The notes under the pieces: model-generated
Seen by the model: only the letters and a program-made list of their open reading frames with translations
Databases searched by the model: none
Told to the model about the DNA's origin: nothing
In this document: positions 36,893-50,063 of the stretch, in pieces
Layout: every line of letters starts with the position of its first letter
How positions within the stretch are numbered: the stretch's first letter is position 1
Made by a program: the position numbers and the translations under genes
NCBI GenBank assembly: GCA_018815245.1
Contig: JAHIXK010000010.1
Span: 248,001-312,000 of the forward strand
Direction: 5' to 3'
Source of the DNA: Gammaproteobacteria bacterium
GTDB taxonomy: Bacteria > Pseudomonadota > Gammaproteobacteria > Burkholderiales > Burkholderiaceae_B
Length of the DNA stretch: 64,000 nucleotides

Positions 36893-37555
36893 TCAGGAAT
36901 CAAGCAAACGCGCCTTGCGTTCTACCCGAATGAAAATTTCAACGGCCTGGCCCTTATTCTTGGCACCCAAACGCAGAAAAATTTCCTTGATATGACCACG
37001 AACGGTGTCAGGGCTGATGTCCATTTCACGCGCCACTTCCTTGGCCGACAAACCCTCGGCGGTTTTGCGCATAATTTCAACCTGCTTCCAGGTCAAAGGT
37101 TTGTCGGAACCCGGCGCATAAATATTGGAATGGTATTCGTTGGTGGTCTTCTCGGGCAGACGGGGGGCGTCGTTGAGCACGCGGGCCTCAACCAGCAGCA
37201 AGTGCAGGGTACGCAGAAGCTCAGGGTACGTAGACGCTTTGTTGACGTAAAAATAACCTGCACGTTCGGCTTCACGCGCCAAGTGTTTATCAAGCACGCC
37301 AGAACAAATCAGCTTGGGGCAATCCGGAAACAACACCGCAAAGGTATTGATGGTGTTCACGCCCTTGGAATCGGGAAGATCGAGATCGGCAATGAGCACT
37401 TTGGGCTTGGCGTTGGCAGCCCTTGCTTTTTCCACGCAGTCCACCACAACAATCTCGCTGTTGACAAGAAGCTGTTCAATCATGTCAGCCAGCATGATTG
37501 AAATCATGGGGTGGTCTTCAACAATCAGAATGGTGGGTTTGTCCGTCTGCGTCAT
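36893..37555 (-). CDS. LuxR/NarL-type response regulator, copy 1 of 3
   Basis: 220 residues. A receiver domain at the N-terminus begins I-L-I-V-E-D-H-P-M-I-S and carries its acceptor Asp in L-I-A-D-L-D-L-P-D. The C-terminal helix-turn-helix (about 150-205) has K-P-L-T-W-K-Q-V-E-I-M-R and D-T-V-R-G-H-I-K-E-I. The same N-I-x-A-P-G-x-x-K-P-L-T-W block appears in the regulators at 52068 and 56928. No kinase is adjacent; the patatin gene is upstream. Confidence 0.92.
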   Translation of the reverse strand: MTQTDKPTILIVEDHPMISIMLADMIEQLLVNSEIVVVDCVEKARAANAKPKVLIADLDLPDSKGVNTINTFAVLFPDCPKLICSGVLDKHLAREAERAGYFYVNKASTYPELLRTLHLLLVEARVLNDAPRLPEKTTNEYHSNIYAPGSDKPLTWKQVEIMRKTAEGLSAKEVAREMDISPDTVRGHIKEIFLRLGAKNKGQAVEIFIRVERKARLLDS

Positions 37556-37577
37556 CAGGACATTGTACTGCGAAAAC

Positions 37578-38537
37578 CTAGAGTCGTGCCGGTGGACTTG
37601 CCTGTGCCATCAGCCGTTCCCGACTGCCGTGAATGGCCGCCTGAATGTTTGGTACAAGCCGCTGGGCCACTTTCTCGCCCTCCAGCAAAAATTCGTGGCG
37701 CTGATCCAGATTCAGGGCATCTGCATGTTGCACACTGGGTTGAATCACCACATCGGCGCGCGCCAGTTCTGCGCGAATGGCCTGCTGGCTCAAAATATTG
37801 ATGCTTTGGTCCAGCAAACCCCACCAACCCAAAGCCGCAGCACCCGTGCGTGGCTTCGCAGAGATATCCACCGCAATCACCACATCGGCCCCCATCTCAC
37901 GGGCGGTAAGTACCGGTACCGGGCTGACCAAACCGCCGTCTACAAACTGGCGTTTGCCAATGCGGGTGGGCAAAAACACATTGGGAATACTGCACGATGC
38001 ACGCACCGCCTGCCCGGCATTGCCGTAATTGAATGCTACTTTCTCCCCACTTTCCAAATCGGTGGCCACGGCTGCGAAGCGAATCGGGAATTGTTGAATG
38101 GCTTTGTTCTTGACCTGGGTATTGACGTACTGCTGCAGCTTTTCACCCACCAAAAAGCCCTGGCTGCTCAGGGTCAAATCGCGAATGTCTGCCTCTTGCA
38201 TGCCCAAAGCCACGCGTTGAAGCGCATAGGCATTCATGCCGCTGGCATACAAAGCACCCACAAAACTGCCCGCACTGGTACCCACCACAATGCTGGGCTT
38301 GATACCGTGGTTTTCCAACACCTTGATCACGCCCACATGGGCAAAACCTTTCACGCCACCACCGCCCAACACCAGTGCAACAACGGGTTCCCGGGTTTTG
38401 GGCAACACAGGTTCCTGAGCTTGCGCTTCAGGCAAAGGAACGGGCTCGGGTGTAGGGGAAGGTGCAACCGTGGCGCAGGCCGACAAAACCCACACCAGCA
38501 ACACAGGCCATAACGCGCCAAACCAATTGTTTTTCAT
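37578..38537 (-). CDS. patatin-like phospholipase lipoprotein (RssA type)
   Basis: 319 residues from ATG 38537; a TTG four codons upstream is less likely. Lipobox L-S-A-C near residue 20. The patatin domain has the oxyanion loop L-V-L-G-G-G-G-V-K-G-F-A-H near 58-70, the nucleophile G-T-S-A-G-S near 91 and the catalytic Asp in F-V-D-G-G-L near 205. Predicted lipid acyl hydrolase acting in the periplasm. Its gene lies 22 nt upstream of the LuxR regulator on the same strand. Confidence 0.9.
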   Translation of the reverse strand: MKNNWFGALWPVLLVWVLSACATVAPSPTPEPVPLPEAQAQEPVLPKTREPVVALVLGGGGVKGFAHVGVIKVLENHGIKPSIVVGTSAGSFVGALYASGMNAYALQRVALGMQEADIRDLTLSSQGFLVGEKLQQYVNTQVKNKAIQQFPIRFAAVATDLESGEKVAFNYGNAGQAVRASCSIPNVFLPTRIGKRQFVDGGLVSPVPVLTAREMGADVVIAVDISAKPRTGAAALGWWGLLDQSINILSQQAIRAELARADVVIQPSVQHADALNLDQRHEFLLEGEKVAQRLVPNIQAAIHGSRERLMAQASPPARL

Positions 38538-38703
38538 ACTTATTTTCAAAATTTAACTCAAGATCAAGATGCTACCGCAGTGCAGCAAACTTGGGTTGAC
38601 TAAATACACTAACGGCAAACACACCCATGCGTTTACCGGGAACTCGAATCTAACCACCATGCCTAGAAAGGGTTATGTAAGTTCAATGTAAGGACAACAT
38701 TGC

Positions 38704-38802
38704 CGTGCACCCAAAGGTCGGCAAGCTGACCGATGCCTCACTCGACCCCGATGGCAAAATTCCCGGATTCAAATATTGCTCTATTGCGGTGCACAAAAAC
38801 TA
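38704..38802 (+). pseudogene. possible 3' remnant of a gene (32 codons)
   Basis: A short frame starting at a GTG with AAGGAC upstream and ending in K-N-stop right at a terminator. Its composition (L-T-D-A-S-L-D-P-D-G-K-I-P-G-F near the middle) looks like real coding sequence and resembles the end of a longer protein. An in-frame TAA lies ten codons before the GTG. It may be the tail of a deleted gene or a genuine small protein. I do not recognise the family. Confidence 0.3.
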
Positions 38803-38819
38803 GGGAAAACCCGAGTTTT
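38796..38819 (+). terminator. hairpin terminator after the short frame
   Basis: AAAACT-A-GGG, loop AAAA, CCC-G-AGTTTT: a 9-bp stem with one A/G mismatch, ending in a T-run. It overlaps the last codons of the short frame. Confidence 0.65.
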
Positions 38820-38894
38820 GTCAAACTTTATTGTTTCCAGTGACACATAGAGAGTGATACGCGTTTGCCCAGTTTTGGACAATTTCAAGGTTTG

Positions 38895-38911
38895 TGACAT
38901 CTTTAGTGTCA
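38895..38911. promoter_or_regulatory. inverted repeat TGACA-N7-TGTCA upstream of the unknown gene
   Basis: A perfect 5-bp dyad with a 7-bp spacer, 48 bp before the preferred GTG start. It could be an operator. If the upstream GTG is the true start it would lie inside the coding region. Confidence 0.3.
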
Positions 38912-38958
38912 ATCAATGCATTCGACGCACCTCAAAAGTGCGTGCTGGAGAACTCCTG

Positions 38959-40821
38959 GTGACTTTGCAGATTACCGCATCACATGATTTAATCACCCCC
39001 ACGCTTGATCGCAAGATGAAGAACAACATCGCGCGCAAGTCGGGGCTTAAACAAGTCGCAGGCGACGTTTACAAGCGGCGCAGCAACTGGCAAAAAGCAT
39101 GTGATTTCATCCAGGCTTCGCGTGCTGTTTCCGTGGTGGGTAAAGCGCATTTTGAATCCAAACAATACGCTCAGGCAGCTATTTTAAGGAAAAACCATCA
39201 GGCTGAGCAGCGGACGCAACTTCTTGATCGGGACCTCACAGATGAAGAATACGATGCTCAAGTGTGGAATTCCAATGGTGTCCAGAACCGGCTAACACGA
39301 GAGGACTTCGTTCGCTATAGCCAAAATCATTACACCGCCAAGGCCGGTGCTACACCACGCAACGTTCGGGCTGGAAAAATTTCCCATGTTGGGCATGCCC
39401 TTCACGGCATTTGTGAAATGAACGCCGCGCCCACCGGTATGACTTACAACATCCTGCGCAATACCACTCTGGGTTCAGTGGATGAAAAAAGCACAAAAAA
39501 CAAAGCGTTGATGTTCGGATTGCTGGGATTTATTGGTGTTGGAACCACCGAACTGTTGGGCGCACGCATTCGTAAGGCTGCCGACAGCGCCACATTCATG
39601 GGGCAGGGTCTGTCCAGTGTGTTGATCGCATTCCCGATCTTTTCTTCCTTCATGGGGCTTATAGGTACGCTTACGGGTGTCGCCAGCCAGATGGTGGTTG
39701 AAAAACAGGCTGTCAGCCCAGAACAACAATCGGGGTTATCGAGCGACCTTAGCAAAAATCTTCAAAAGCTGTTGTCGCAACTCAAGTCCATCAAAGACAA
39801 ACCGGAATTGATCCAAGTCATGGGAAAAGCCATGCAGGGTCGAAACCACATCGTCAATAAAATCAAGTCTGACAGCTGCGATGCGCAAGGCGTGCCCGAT
39901 ATATTAAATGATGTGCTTGCAGTGGTTGATCCCACCAAAAGCGATATAGAAAACATGCGGGCCATGAAACAAGCCTTGGGATCTTACTTGCAAGTTGAAA
40001 AGCCCGAGGGCAGACAAGCAACCATGTGGGCGCGTTATCAGTATGCCAAAGCCGTGACCACAAAAGAAAGCCATTATGTTGCCCTGGTTAGTACCGTGGA
40101 CCACATGGAAGTGGCCTATCCTCATGCGGCGGCGCTCAAGGATGCTCGGCGTTGGACTGAGGAAAAAGGCGCTCCCCGGGTACACGATGCCCTGCTCAAT
40201 AACCTGGCAAAGCCCGCTGCATTGATCGATCGCGTGGCCAACACGAATATTTCAACCACACTCAAAAAATGGGCAACCCAGAAATACCGGGACGAGCAAG
40301 CGGCAAAATTAACTGATCCCCGCAGGGCATCAAAAAACCGTTTCAAAGGCGAGTACATGGCCAAGAACAGCCATCAGTACAGACCACTTACCCGATCACT
40401 CATCAGGGTGGCAGAGGGCATGCGCCTTTTCAACATGAACGTGGTACTGGCTTCGAATGCCAATTTGTCCAGAATATTCAACAATGCAGCCCTTCAAACA
40501 CAAGGCACCCTGGGAACAGGCCCGTCTTCCCGCGTGATGGGCAACAGCGTCGGGCGGTTTTTTGGCGGCGCCTTGCTGGCCATCATCTTCGGCACGGTGA
40601 TTCCAATTGCCGCAGACGCCACAGGCCACCCATCCACAGTCAGCACCAATGGAAAATTACCTGTTGATTTCTCAATGACCAACATAGGCATTCTGATGTT
40701 CCTGCTGTCCACACCCACCCTGGCTGTCCAAGGGCTTGCGCAATTGGCCGCCAGAATCGAAGGCTGGGAGGGCAACATAAACAAAACCGTTAAAAAAGGT
40801 ACGCCCACCATCAAGTTTTAG
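38959..40821 (+). CDS. large protein of unknown family with two hydrophobic hairpins
   Basis: About 620 residues from GTG 38959, which has GGAG eight bases upstream. A GTG at 38854 would add 35 Cys-rich residues and has no clear ribosome site. There is no signal peptide. Hydrophobic segments are near 183-200 and 217-244, with another pair near 534-553 and 574-593. The middle (about 250-520) is hydrophilic and helical, and both termini are basic. I recognise no enzyme motif. Two hydrophobic hairpins flanked by long hydrophilic regions and no signal peptide resemble translocated membrane effectors, but this is only an analogy. It is a single transcription unit between terminator-like hairpins. 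Confidence 0.72.
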   Translation: MTLQITASHDLITPTLDRKMKNNIARKSGLKQVAGDVYKRRSNWQKACDFIQASRAVSVVGKAHFESKQYAQAAILRKNHQAEQRTQLLDRDLTDEEYDAQVWNSNGVQNRLTREDFVRYSQNHYTAKAGATPRNVRAGKISHVGHALHGICEMNAAPTGMTYNILRNTTLGSVDEKSTKNKALMFGLLGFIGVGTTELLGARIRKAADSATFMGQGLSSVLIAFPIFSSFMGLIGTLTGVASQMVVEKQAVSPEQQSGLSSDLSKNLQKLLSQLKSIKDKPELIQVMGKAMQGRNHIVNKIKSDSCDAQGVPDILNDVLAVVDPTKSDIENMRAMKQALGSYLQVEKPEGRQATMWARYQYAKAVTTKESHYVALVSTVDHMEVAYPHAAALKDARRWTEEKGAPRVHDALLNNLAKPAALIDRVANTNISTTLKKWATQKYRDEQAAKLTDPRRASKNRFKGEYMAKNSHQYRPLTRSLIRVAEGMRLFNMNVVLASNANLSRIFNNAALQTQGTLGTGPSSRVMGNSVGRFFGGALLAIIFGTVIPIAADATGHPSTVSTNGKLPVDFSMTNIGILMFLLSTPTLAVQGLAQLAARIEGWEGNINKTVKKGTPTIKF

Positions 40822-40822
40822 A

Positions 40823-40840
40823 GCCAACGCAATGGTTGGC
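40823..40840 (+). terminator. weak hairpin after the unknown gene
   Basis: GCCAAC, six bases, GTTGGC forms a perfect 6-bp stem immediately after the stop codon. No T-tract follows, so termination is uncertain. Confidence 0.35.
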
Positions 40841-40898
40841 AAGTCTGGTTCAACTCTGCAATAATCAAGCCTTGGCGTCATAGAACTTCACATACCCT

Positions 40899-45717
<4,819 letters not shown>

Positions 45718-45945
45718 TTAATATTTCCTTATAGGATTAGTTAATAGAGTTGATTCATTTCTGTGGACAACTCCATTTTTCCCTTTGAATTGAGCTTCTT
45801 GGGTTCTTTCAAAATTGGTGTAGAACTACCGGGACTCGATCTGCATACTGTGGATAACTTTTCCGGGATTTCCAGGGTTCTTTTTTTTCTGTGGATAACT
45901 CGTCTCTTTGTGCACTGTTGTTACATACTTTTCCACAATTCTAAA
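45718..45945. other. probable origin of replication (oriC) between dnaN and dnaA
   Basis: This 228-bp gap carries four DnaA-box-like sites: TGTGGACAA at 45762-45770, exact consensus TGTGGATAA at 45849-45857 and 45890-45898, and TTTTCCACA at 45929-45937. AT-rich stretches lie near 45721-45760, and a run of eight T is at 45881-45888. The gene order around it, and the absence of boxes in the dnaA-rpmH gap, support this location. Function is inferred. Confidence 0.75.
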
Positions 45946-47337
45946 TCAACCCTTCAAGGTTTGGTCCAGCACGTGCAGTGCATGGTTCAACTCTGAAGAC
46001 TTATTACGCAATTCCGATATTTTGTTTACTGCATGCAGTACGGTAGTGTGGTCACGGCCACCAAACAATTCACCAATTTCCACGTAACTTTTCTCGGTCA
46101 GTTCTTTGGCCAAATACATGGCCACCTGGCGTGGCAGCACAATTTGCGCCTGCCTGCGCTTGGAAAACATGTCCGCCACCTTGATTTTGTAGTAATCGGC
46201 CACTGTTTTCTGGATGGATTCTACGGATACTTGCCCGTGGTGTACGGAAATCATGTCGCGCAAGGCTTCGCGCACCAGGTCCATGGTCACTGGTTTGTTG
46301 TGAAACGATGCAAACGCCATAATGCGGCGCAAAGCGCCTTCCAGTTCGCGAATGTTGCTTCGCATGTGTTTGGCTACGAAAAAGGCCACGTCCTCTGAAA
46401 ACACGATTTTTTGCTGTTCTGCCTTTTTCAGCAGAATGGCAACCCGCATTTCAAGCTCGGGTGGTTCAATGGCCACAGTCAAACCGCTGTTGAAACGCGA
46501 AATCAACCGGTCGTCCATACCCTGGATGTCTTTCGGATAAGTGTCGCTGGTGATGATGATTTGCTTCTTGGCTGCAATCAGTTGCTCAAAGGCATAGAAA
46601 AACTCTTCCTGGGTGCGGCTTTTGCCGCCAAAAAACTGAATATCATCGATCAGTAGCAGGTCGAGCGAGTAATAAGACCGTTTGAATTCTTCAAAAGCCT
46701 TTTTTTGGTAGGCTTTCACCACATCGCTGACGTACTGTTCAGCGTGAATGTATCGAATCTGGGTATTCGGATTTTGTTCCAGCAGGCGGTTGCCTATCGA
46801 ATGGATCAGGTGGGTTTTACCCAAGCCCACACCACCGTACAAAAACAGCGGGTTATAACTCACGCCTGGGTTGGATGCCACTTGCTCCGCAGCAGCCCGG
46901 GCCAGCTGGTTTGCCCGGCCCGACACGAAGTTGGAAAAACAGAGGTCGCGGTTCAAGCGGCTGCGCTCATATACTGTTGCGGCTATTTCATCGCGCTTGA
47001 CGGCTGCTACTTTTGTCCCGCCTTGGGTGGTGTTTTCGTTGTTCGATTTCGCTGCAGGGGCGGTTTGAGGCATCATCGGGCTGGCCTGTTTGGCCGCAAC
47101 CTGCCACTGAATGGCCATGTCACAGCCAAAAAACTCGGTGGCCAGTTCATTGAACCTGCCACCGTAGTTGTTTAAAACCCAATCCAGTTTAAAGCGGTTA
47201 GGTGCTGCCATGCTAAGGCTGGCTGTGTCTTCATCAAATTCAACCACGGTCAATGGTTCGATCCACAGTTTGATCTGTTGGGCCGGAATTTCCTTCCGAA
47301 GCGCTTCAACACAGTGGTTCCAAAATTGATCAATCAC
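45946..47337 (-). CDS. dnaA: chromosomal replication initiator DnaA
   Basis: 463 residues. N-terminal domain I (W-N-H-C-V-E-A-L-R) and a variable linker precede the AAA+ domain with Walker A G-G-V-G-L-G-K-T near residue 165 and Walker B L-L-L-I-D-D-I near 230. The C-terminal DNA-binding domain has the signature [10 protein letters not shown]. Start codon is GTG at 47337. Confidence 0.98.
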   Translation of the reverse strand: MIDQFWNHCVEALRKEIPAQQIKLWIEPLTVVEFDEDTASLSMAAPNRFKLDWVLNNYGGRFNELATEFFGCDMAIQWQVAAKQASPMMPQTAPAAKSNNENTTQGGTKVAAVKRDEIAATVYERSRLNRDLCFSNFVSGRANQLARAAAEQVASNPGVSYNPLFLYGGVGLGKTHLIHSIGNRLLEQNPNTQIRYIHAEQYVSDVVKAYQKKAFEEFKRSYYSLDLLLIDDIQFFGGKSRTQEEFFYAFEQLIAAKKQIIITSDTYPKDIQGMDDRLISRFNSGLTVAIEPPELEMRVAILLKKAEQQKIVFSEDVAFFVAKHMRSNIRELEGALRRIMAFASFHNKPVTMDLVREALRDMISVHHGQVSVESIQKTVADYYKIKVADMFSKRRQAQIVLPRQVAMYLAKELTEKSYVEIGELFGGRDHTTVLHAVNKISELRNKSSELNHALHVLDQTLKG

Positions 47338-47487
47338 GTTATGAACAGCCTTATTATTCGGATGAACTGCTTTGCAGGAATTAACACTTAGCGCTACATT
47401 GTATCCAAACCCCCACGGATTGAGTGAGTCTTTCCTGGTCTTCAGGCGAACTTGCAGATTTTTCTAGGTTTTCTTCTCGTTTGCCGC

Positions 47488-47493
47488 TATAAT
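47488..47493 (+). promoter_or_regulatory. -10 box of the rpmH promoter
   Basis: A perfect TATAAT stands 114 bp before rpmH. A clear -35 hexamer is not visible at the normal spacing, so the promoter assignment rests on the -10 match and position. Confidence 0.45.
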
Positions 47494-47606
47494 TTTGGGT
47501 TCCCTTGGTGTGCGCTTTGAAGTAATTCAGCAGCACCCTGGGTTATAACTGAGTTACCACCTATTTTTCCGCCAAATTTTAAGCCCATGTGGGCCAGAGG
47601 CTTGCC

Positions 47607-47741
47607 ATGAAACGCACTTATCAACCTTCTAAAGTTCGCCGTCAAAGAACACACGGCTTTTTGGTTCGTTCACGTACCCGTGGTGGTCGTGCCGTGCTGC
47701 GCGCGCGCCGCTCCAAGGGCCGTGCACGTTTGTCCGTTTAA
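47607..47741 (+). CDS. rpmH: ribosomal protein L34
   Basis: 44 residues, highly basic, beginning M-K-R-T-Y-Q-P-S-K and ending A-R-L-S-V, the full L34 pattern. First gene of the rightward rpmH-rnpA-yidD-yidC-mnmE cluster. Confidence 0.98.
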   Translation: MKRTYQPSKVRRQRTHGFLVRSRTRGGRAVLRARRSKGRARLSV

Positions 47742-47766
47742 GCTTTAGTGCATTGAAAATTCTGAA

Positions 47767-48135
47767 TTGCGCGGGGTGGATTCCGGGTCGCATGCGACAA
47801 AAATCACTCGATCTGAATCATTTGGTGGTCTGTTAAAAACAAGGCCAGTGGCCAAAACAGATCGGCTGATGCTTCACGCATTGTTTCAAGACACCCCCCC
47901 GCAGTTCGGAATCCTGATTCCCAAGCGCCTGGCCAAAAGGGCAGTGGATCGAAACGCATTAAAACGTTTGATTCGAAATGCCTGTCACGATACGCTGGGT
48001 AACTACCAAGGCAAATTCCTGGTTCGCTTGAGTAAGCCAGTGAAAGCAGTAGGTCATTCAGATCGAGCGGCATGGTGGACAGAACTTCAACAACTTTTCA
48101 GCGATCTTGCACGGCGCGCGCCATCACAGCGATAA
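47767..48135 (+). CDS. rnpA: ribonuclease P protein component
   Basis: About 122 residues from TTG 47767. Basic protein that assists the RNase P RNA in maturing tRNA 5' ends. The RNR-like motif appears as K-R-A-V-D-R-N-A-L-K-R-L-I-R, preceded by G-I-L-I-P-K-R-L. A GTG three codons later could also be the start; no ATG is in frame. Its end overlaps yidD by 64 nt. Confidence 0.92.
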   Translation: MRGVDSGSHATKITRSESFGGLLKTRPVAKTDRLMLHALFQDTPPQFGILIPKRLAKRAVDRNALKRLIRNACHDTLGNYQGKFLVRLSKPVKAVGHSDRAAWWTELQQLFSDLARRAPSQR

Positions 48136-48350
48136 TCCGTGGTTACCAGCTTGCTGTCAGTCCGCTTTTCCCTCCATCCTGCCGTTTTTACCCAAGTTGT
48201 TCGGAATATGCCCTTGAAGCAGTTAAAATTCATGGCGCATGGAAAGGCGCGGCCATGTCATTGGGCCGTATTTGCCGATGCAACCCCTGGAATGCAGGTG
48301 GGCTGGATTTGGTTCCAAAGCCCCGCGGCACCAGTCACGATTCAAAGTAA
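48072..48350 (+). CDS. yidD: membrane protein insertion efficiency factor YidD
   Basis: 92 residues, with family core I-I-R-G-Y-Q-L-A-V-S-P-L near 21-32, C-R-F-Y-P-S-C-S-E-Y-A near 37-47 and C-N-P-W near 71. Small membrane-associated protein that helps YidC insert inner-membrane proteins. ATG 48072 lies within rnpA; the first 20 residues are not conserved, but no later start is evident. Confidence 0.92.
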   Translation: MVDRTSTTFQRSCTARAITAIIRGYQLAVSPLFPPSCRFYPSCSEYALEAVKIHGAWKGAAMSLGRICRCNPWNAGGLDLVPKPRGTSHDSK

Positions 48351-48362
48351 TTAAGGATTTCA

Positions 48363-50063
48363 ATGGAAACGCGCAGGCTAGTCCTCTTGATGATTTTCAG
48401 TTTGTCCCTCGTCATGTTGTGGGACAACTACCAGGCTTCGATCGGCAAGCCCACCCTGTTTGGTTTAAATACCAGTGTACAAACCGCTGACAAAAACAAA
48501 ATCAGTCAGAAAGGTGCCAATGGCCAAGCCAATGGCCAAGCCAATGACCTGCCTCAAGCGCCTGCAGCTTCGTCAAAAGATTTGCCCGCTGACCCCAGCG
48601 CCATTGCTGCAACCGTAGCGGAACCCGCAGAAACTGCGAGAACCATTGTTGTAAAAACAGATGTTCTTGAATTGCAGTTTTCCACCCAAGGCGCGCAGTT
48701 GATCGGTTCCAAACTGTTGAATCATCCCTCGGCTGAAAACCCGGAAGAACCTGTTCAATTATTTGAGCAATCCCCCAAGCGCACTTACCTTGGCCAAGCC
48801 GGGCTGGTGGGCGTTCAAGATGCTCCCAATCACCGTACTTTGTTTGAACTGGTGCCAGGCCCCACAGATTTCGAAGCAGGCAAAGACAGCCTGAAGCTGG
48901 TTTTCAAAGCCACCAGTGGTGGCATCGAAAGCCAGTACACCTACACCATTTACAAGAACCGGTATGATCTGGATCTCGTGATGCTGGCGCGCAACACAAG
49001 TACAGAGCCGGTAACACCCAGTGCGTATGTTCAAATTACACGCGATGGAAATTCGCTTGAAAGCGATTCCTCCCTCTATGCAACGTTCACCGGTCCGGCA
49101 GTTTATACGCCCGAAAAAAAGTACCAGAAAATCAAGTTTGACGACATTGCAGACCGCAGTGCCGAGTATGTAAAAACAGCGGACTCCGGTTGGCTGGCAA
49201 TGATTCAACACTACTTTGTGTCGGCAATCATTGGTCAAGATGGTCCGCGCGAAAACTACACCCGTCAGGTTGAAGCCAATCTGTATTCAGTCGGTTTGGT
49301 CAGTAGTTTGGGCGTTGTTACACCGGAACAGACTGCCACCTATTCCGCCAAGCTGTACACAGGCCCACAAGACCAGCGAGTGCTCGAAGAACTATCACCT
49401 GGCCTTGACCTGGTGGTCGACTACGGTTGGTTGACCGTGATTGCCCAACCCATTTACTGGTTACTTGAAAAAATCCATGGCTACATAGGTAATTGGGGCT
49501 GGGCAATTGTTGTGCTGACCATTTTGATCAAGCTGGCGTTTTTTCCCTTGTCTGCCGCAAGCTACAAGTCGATGGCGAAAATGCGCAAGGTTGGCCCGCG
49601 CATGCAAAAGCTGAAAGAACAGTATGGCGAGGACAAAATGGGCTTTCAGCGCGCCATGATGGAAATGTACAAACGAGAGAAAATCAACCCCTTGGGCGGT
49701 TGCATGCCCATTGTGGTTCAGATCCCCGTGTTCATTGCCTTGTACTGGGTGTTGCTGGCCAGTGTGGAAATGCGCAATGCGCCGTGGCTGGGTTGGGTAA
49801 CCGATTTGGCTGCACCAGATCCTTTCTACATCCTGCCCGTGGTGATGGCGGTGACCATGTTCATTCAAACCAGGTTGAACCCCACACCACCCGATCCTGT
49901 TCAGGCCAAGATCATGATGATCATGCCTTTGGTGTTTTCGGTCATGTTCATTTTCTTCCCGGCAGGCTTGGTGCTGTATTGGGTGGTTAACAATATTTTG
50001 TCAATTGCCCAGCAGTGGGTAATTACGCGTCAAATTGAGTCTGCACCAACCACAGCACGGTGA
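48363..50063 (+). CDS. yidC: membrane protein insertase YidC
   Basis: 566 residues. A single N-terminal membrane segment is followed by a long periplasmic beta domain (about 80-350) and the five-helix insertase core with G-G-C-M-P-I near 440. Inserts inner-membrane proteins with or without SecYEG. AAGGATTTC precedes the ATG. A short repeat N-G-Q-A-N-G-Q-A-N occurs in the linker near residue 54. It overlaps mnmE by 29 nt. Confidence 0.97.
   Translation: METRRLVLLMIFSLSLVMLWDNYQASIGKPTLFGLNTSVQTADKNKISQKGANGQANGQANDLPQAPAASSKDLPADPSAIAATVAEPAETARTIVVKTDVLELQFSTQGAQLIGSKLLNHPSAENPEEPVQLFEQSPKRTYLGQAGLVGVQDAPNHRTLFELVPGPTDFEAGKDSLKLVFKATSGGIESQYTYTIYKNRYDLDLVMLARNTSTEPVTPSAYVQITRDGNSLESDSSLYATFTGPAVYTPEKKYQKIKFDDIADRSAEYVKTADSGWLAMIQHYFVSAIIGQDGPRENYTRQVEANLYSVGLVSSLGVVTPEQTATYSAKLYTGPQDQRVLEELSPGLDLVVDYGWLTVIAQPIYWLLEKIHGYIGNWGWAIVVLTILIKLAFFPLSAASYKSMAKMRKVGPRMQKLKEQYGEDKMGFQRAMMEMYKREKINPLGGCMPIVVQIPVFIALYWVLLASVEMRNAPWLGWVTDLAAPDPFYILPVVMAVTMFIQTRLNPTPPDPVQAKIMMIMPLVFSVMFIFFPAGLVLYWVVNNILSIAQQWVITRQIESAPTTAR

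Larger units (their letters stand above)
38538..38853. other. intergenic region with a short reading frame and a terminator
   Basis: This stretch separates the patatin gene from the large unknown gene. It holds a 32-codon frame at 38704-38802, directly followed by a hairpin terminator at 38796-38819. Upstream of that frame I see nothing recognisable. Confidence 0.5.

Noticed and set aside
37314-38513. 399-codon plus-strand frame opposite the regulator and patatin genes
   Set aside because: Spans two real minus-strand genes with full motifs.
48525-48548. Tandem repeat in yidC (AATGGCCAAGCC twice)
   Set aside because: Two copies of a 12-bp unit in the flexible linker of YidC; no sign of a separate element.
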